A stretch of 64,000 nt of DNA from Tabrizicola piscis (GTDB lineage Bacteria; Pseudomonadota; Alphaproteobacteria; Rhodobacterales; Rhodobacteraceae), in assembly GCF_003940805.1 (NCBI RefSeq), contig NZ_CP034328.1, positions 744,001 through 808,000 on the forward strand. Direction: 5' to 3'. Below, in pieces: positions 62,306-64,000 of the stretch. Under the pieces are notes generated by a model that was not told the DNA's origin, did not search any database, and was given only the letters and a program-made list of their open reading frames with translations. The translations under genes and the position numbers were made by a program. Each line of letters begins with the position of its first letter. Position 1 is the first letter of the stretch.

Positions 62306-62632
62306 TTAGGACCGACGTGCCTTCGCGGCTTCCTTCGCCGGAACGGTCACCGGGATCAGAACCGGTTCCGCCGCGCGTTCAAAGACGCCCCGGCCCCCGA
62401 TCTTGCCGTCATCTTCAGCCATACCCATGATCTGATAGGCGAACTGCACGGCGCCAAAAATGATGCCGTTGAAGAACACCATCATCAGGGCAGCGACCCA
62501 GCCGATGTCAGACCCAAGGATCAGATGGCCGATCCCGGCCACATCAAGCCACACAAGACCTGCGGTAAAGACCACCGCGACGCCGAAGCCGATCGCCACG
62601 CTGCGGATGTAAAGACGGACGAGTTCGGGCAT
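62306..62632 (-). CDS. Small membrane protein, unknown function
   Basis: The 108-residue protein has two predicted membrane segments (about residues 11-33 and 43-65), the second ending FFNGIIFGAVQFAYQIMG, and a basic Ala-rich tail. GGAGG five bases upstream selects ATG 62632. The N-terminal PELVRLYIRSVAIGFG segment looks conserved but I recognise no family. It follows the Anbu gene on the same strand. Confidence 0.72.
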   Translation of the reverse strand: MPELVRLYIRSVAIGFGVAVVFTAGLVWLDVAGIGHLILGSDIGWVAALMMVFFNGIIFGAVQFAYQIMGMAEDDGKIGGRGVFERAAEPVLIPVTVPAKEAAKARRS

Positions 62633-62687
62633 CGGAACCTCCATGCTGCAAGGGGAACGTAGGACTGCAGCGCCGGATTGCCAAGCC

Positions 62688-63410
62688 TCAGATGACAATT
62701 CTTGCGAATCCGTCGCGCAGCGCGGTGGACCATGCCTCGCTCATCGCGCGAAACGCCGGGTCGCCCGCCTCGATCCGCCTGCGCAGCGTGACCTGACAGG
62801 CGTCCTTCTCGATGACGGCAAGGTCCAGTGGCATCCCCACGGACAGGTTGGACCGCAGCGTCGAATCCATCGACAGCAGCACGGCCTTCTGGGCGTCGGA
62901 AAGACTGGTCGAAGGCTTCACCACCCGGTCCAGGATCGGCTTGCCATATTTGTGTTCACCGATCTGCAGAAACGGGGCGTCCTCGGTCGCCTCTATGAAG
63001 TTGCCTTCGGGATAGATCAGGAACAGCCGCATCGCGCCGCCCTTGCGCTGCCCCGCGACGATCATGCTGGCACTGGCTCCTTGCGCGGCTGACAGCTTGT
63101 GGTCGATCTCTTCCCGCACCTTCGCCAGCCGGTCGCCCACGATCTCGGCCACTTTCAGCAAGGTCGGCGCCAGCATGATGCTGGTCTCGGCCGTCGCCTC
63201 TGGATCCTCGATCGCCTCGCGCAGCTGCGCCAGCGTGGTCTGGCTGACTGACAGGCTGCCCGCTGTCATGATGACGATCACCCGCTCACCCGGCTCTTCA
63301 AAGGTGAACATCTTGCGGTAGGTCGAGATATTGTCGAGCCCGGCATTGGTGCGTGTATCCGACAAGAGCACCATGCCCTCATTCAGCAAAAGCCCGACGC
63401 AGTAGGTCAT
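62688..63410 (-). CDS. Anbu, ancestral proteasome-like beta subunit
   Basis: The 240-residue protein begins MTYCVGLLLNEGMVLLSDTRTNAGLDNISTYRKMF. Thr2, exposed after Met removal, the Asp of SDTR and a Lys form the Ntn-hydrolase site of Anbu. VIVIMTAGSLSVSQ and a long C-terminal helix region follow. Anbu forms helical or ring assemblies of unclear proteolytic role. In many bacteria the operon also encodes a transglutaminase, an alpha-E protein and an ATP-grasp-like protein; the transglutaminase is present here, 27 bases upstream. Confidence 0.9.
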   Translation of the reverse strand: MTYCVGLLLNEGMVLLSDTRTNAGLDNISTYRKMFTFEEPGERVIVIMTAGSLSVSQTTLAQLREAIEDPEATAETSIMLAPTLLKVAEIVGDRLAKVREEIDHKLSAAQGASASMIVAGQRKGGAMRLFLIYPEGNFIEATEDAPFLQIGEHKYGKPILDRVVKPSTSLSDAQKAVLLSMDSTLRSNLSVGMPLDLAVIEKDACQVTLRRRIEAGDPAFRAMSEAWSTALRDGFARIVI

Positions 63411-63437
63411 TCCCGTCTCCCTATTCCGGCGGTCAGC

Positions 63438-64000
63438 CTATTGGCTTGCCTGCAGGATCGCAACGGTCACATCCATCTCTTCCTTGCCGCCGCCCCGCGC
63501 AATGCCGCGGATGGGCGCTGCATCCTGTGCATCAAAGCCTGACCCCAACCGGATATAGCGGTCATCCGGGCAGCAGCGGTTGGCCGGGTCAAACCCGACC
63601 CAGCCCAGACCGGGCAGATGCAGCTCGGCCCAGGCATGCGCCGCCTCATGGCTTTGCCCGTCCGCATCGGCAAAGAGGTAGCCCGACACATAGCGCCCGG
63701 CCAGCCCCCGCACCCGCGCCACCGCGATCAGCGCATGCGCATGGTCCTGACACACGCCTTCACCCAAGGCGAGGGCCTCGGCCGCCGTGGTGTGGGCATG
63801 GGTCACCCCCGGCTTGTAGGCGATGGCATCCGCCACCACAGCGCTCAGCGCATGGGCCAGCGCAAGGGGATCCGCCCCCTCGGCCTGCATGGCCAGCCCG
63901 GCCAGCGCGGTATCGGCCCGCGTCGGAACTGTCGCGCGCAGATAGCAGTCCGGCGTCACGGTTTCCTTGTGGCCGCGCAAGACGCCCGTCAAGTCCACCG
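63438..64000 (-). CDS. Transglutaminase-like protease, C-terminal part (runs off window)
   Basis: The frame is open to the window edge; about 187 residues are visible. The catalytic triad is clear: Cys in GEGVCQDHAH, His in AAHAWAEL and Asp in GFDPANR. This is the bacterial transglutaminase-like (COG1305) family, where the fold acts as a cysteine protease or amidase. It belongs to the Anbu operon. The N-terminal beta domain lies outside the window; the GTG at 63998 is internal. Confidence 0.88.
   Translation of the reverse strand, partial: VDLTGVLRGHKETVTPDCYLRATVPTRADTALAGLAMQAEGADPLALAHALSAVVADAIAYKPGVTHAHTTAAEALALGEGVCQDHAHALIAVARVRGLAGRYVSGYLFADADGQSHEAAHAWAELHLPGLGWVGFDPANRCCPDDRYIRLGSGFDAQDAAPIRGIARGGGKEEMDVTVAILQASQ

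Noticed and set aside
1..64000. CRISPR array, prophage, insertion sequence, integrase or plasmid origin
   Set aside because: No regularly spaced repeats, transposase-like or integrase-like proteins were seen; the repeats present are short, structured and intergenic.

Overview
The window reads as a chromosomal segment of an alphaproteobacterium of the order Rhodobacterales (Rhodobacter/Paracoccus-like). The evidence is high G+C, dense operons joined by ATGA/TGATG/GTGA overlaps, the cox assembly order ctaC-ctaB-coxF-ctaG-ctaE-surf1 followed by thrC and an M16 peptidase, a single-domain ModE, DUF2927, DUF6324 and MmcB proteins, and a tRNA-His of the alphaproteobacterial type (no encoded G-1, G1:U72, A73). 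No phage, transposase, CRISPR array or integrase is visible.

Layout. 0-5 kb: tail of a small Cys-rich secreted protein, then a minus-strand operon MFS exporter - DegT aminotransferase - membrane-anchored nuclease - MBL hydrolase, and gph. 5-11.2 kb: glmU-glmS (UDP-GlcNAc supply), a PPOX flavoprotein, an AlkD-like protein, a lipoprotein and moaA. 11.3-14.2 kb: hemP preceded by a coupled 44-codon ORF, then a kinase/class III PLP enzyme pair resembling hydroxylysine kinase/phospho-lyase. 14.3-16.7 kb: pstB-phoU-phoB with its own Pho box but no pstSCA. 16.7-34.3 kb: a large carbohydrate catabolic island. 34.5-38.7 kb: a polyamine-type ABC importer. 39-42 kb: modABC with a ModE-like regulator. 42-46.2 kb: thuAB-like pair, mtnP, DUF2927, apt. 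46.5-49.6 kb: FAD-linked oxidase, exported MBL protein, RimJ-like acetyltransferase. 49.6-56.7 kb: M16 peptidase, thrC and the cytochrome oxidase genes. 57-61 kb: tldD, a frameshifted tex, tRNA-His. 61.2-64 kb: DUF6324, mmcB, a candidate 6S RNA, a small membrane protein, and Anbu with a transglutaminase running off the end.

The most interesting part is the 16.7-34.3 kb island. It encodes an ABC sugar importer with a Tat-type binding protein, two RbsD/FucU mutarotase paralogues, ribokinase, a second PfkB kinase, an FGGY kinase, a rhamnose-isomerase-like protein, an aldo/keto reductase, an altronate-dehydratase-family protein, an alpha/beta hydrolase, a creatininase-family protein and a translationally coupled M42-BtpA pair like SgcX-SgcQ of E. 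coli. A FadR-type GntR regulator lies inside it. The 12-bp palindrome CTAACATGTTAG, or a two-mismatch variant, occurs in exactly the three divergent promoter regions of the island (19290, 27977, 31981), so the regulator probably controls all of it. The substrate is not evident.

Two dispersed intergenic repeat families are also present: a TTTGCAAATAYYCC + G/C-hairpin element (nine copies plus one partial copy) and a compact array of three successive perfect or near-perfect palindromes (three copies, one inverted). Start codons were chosen by overlap with the preceding gene, a visible Shine-Dalgarno sequence, or family length. Functions are assigned from motifs read by eye; no database search was run.
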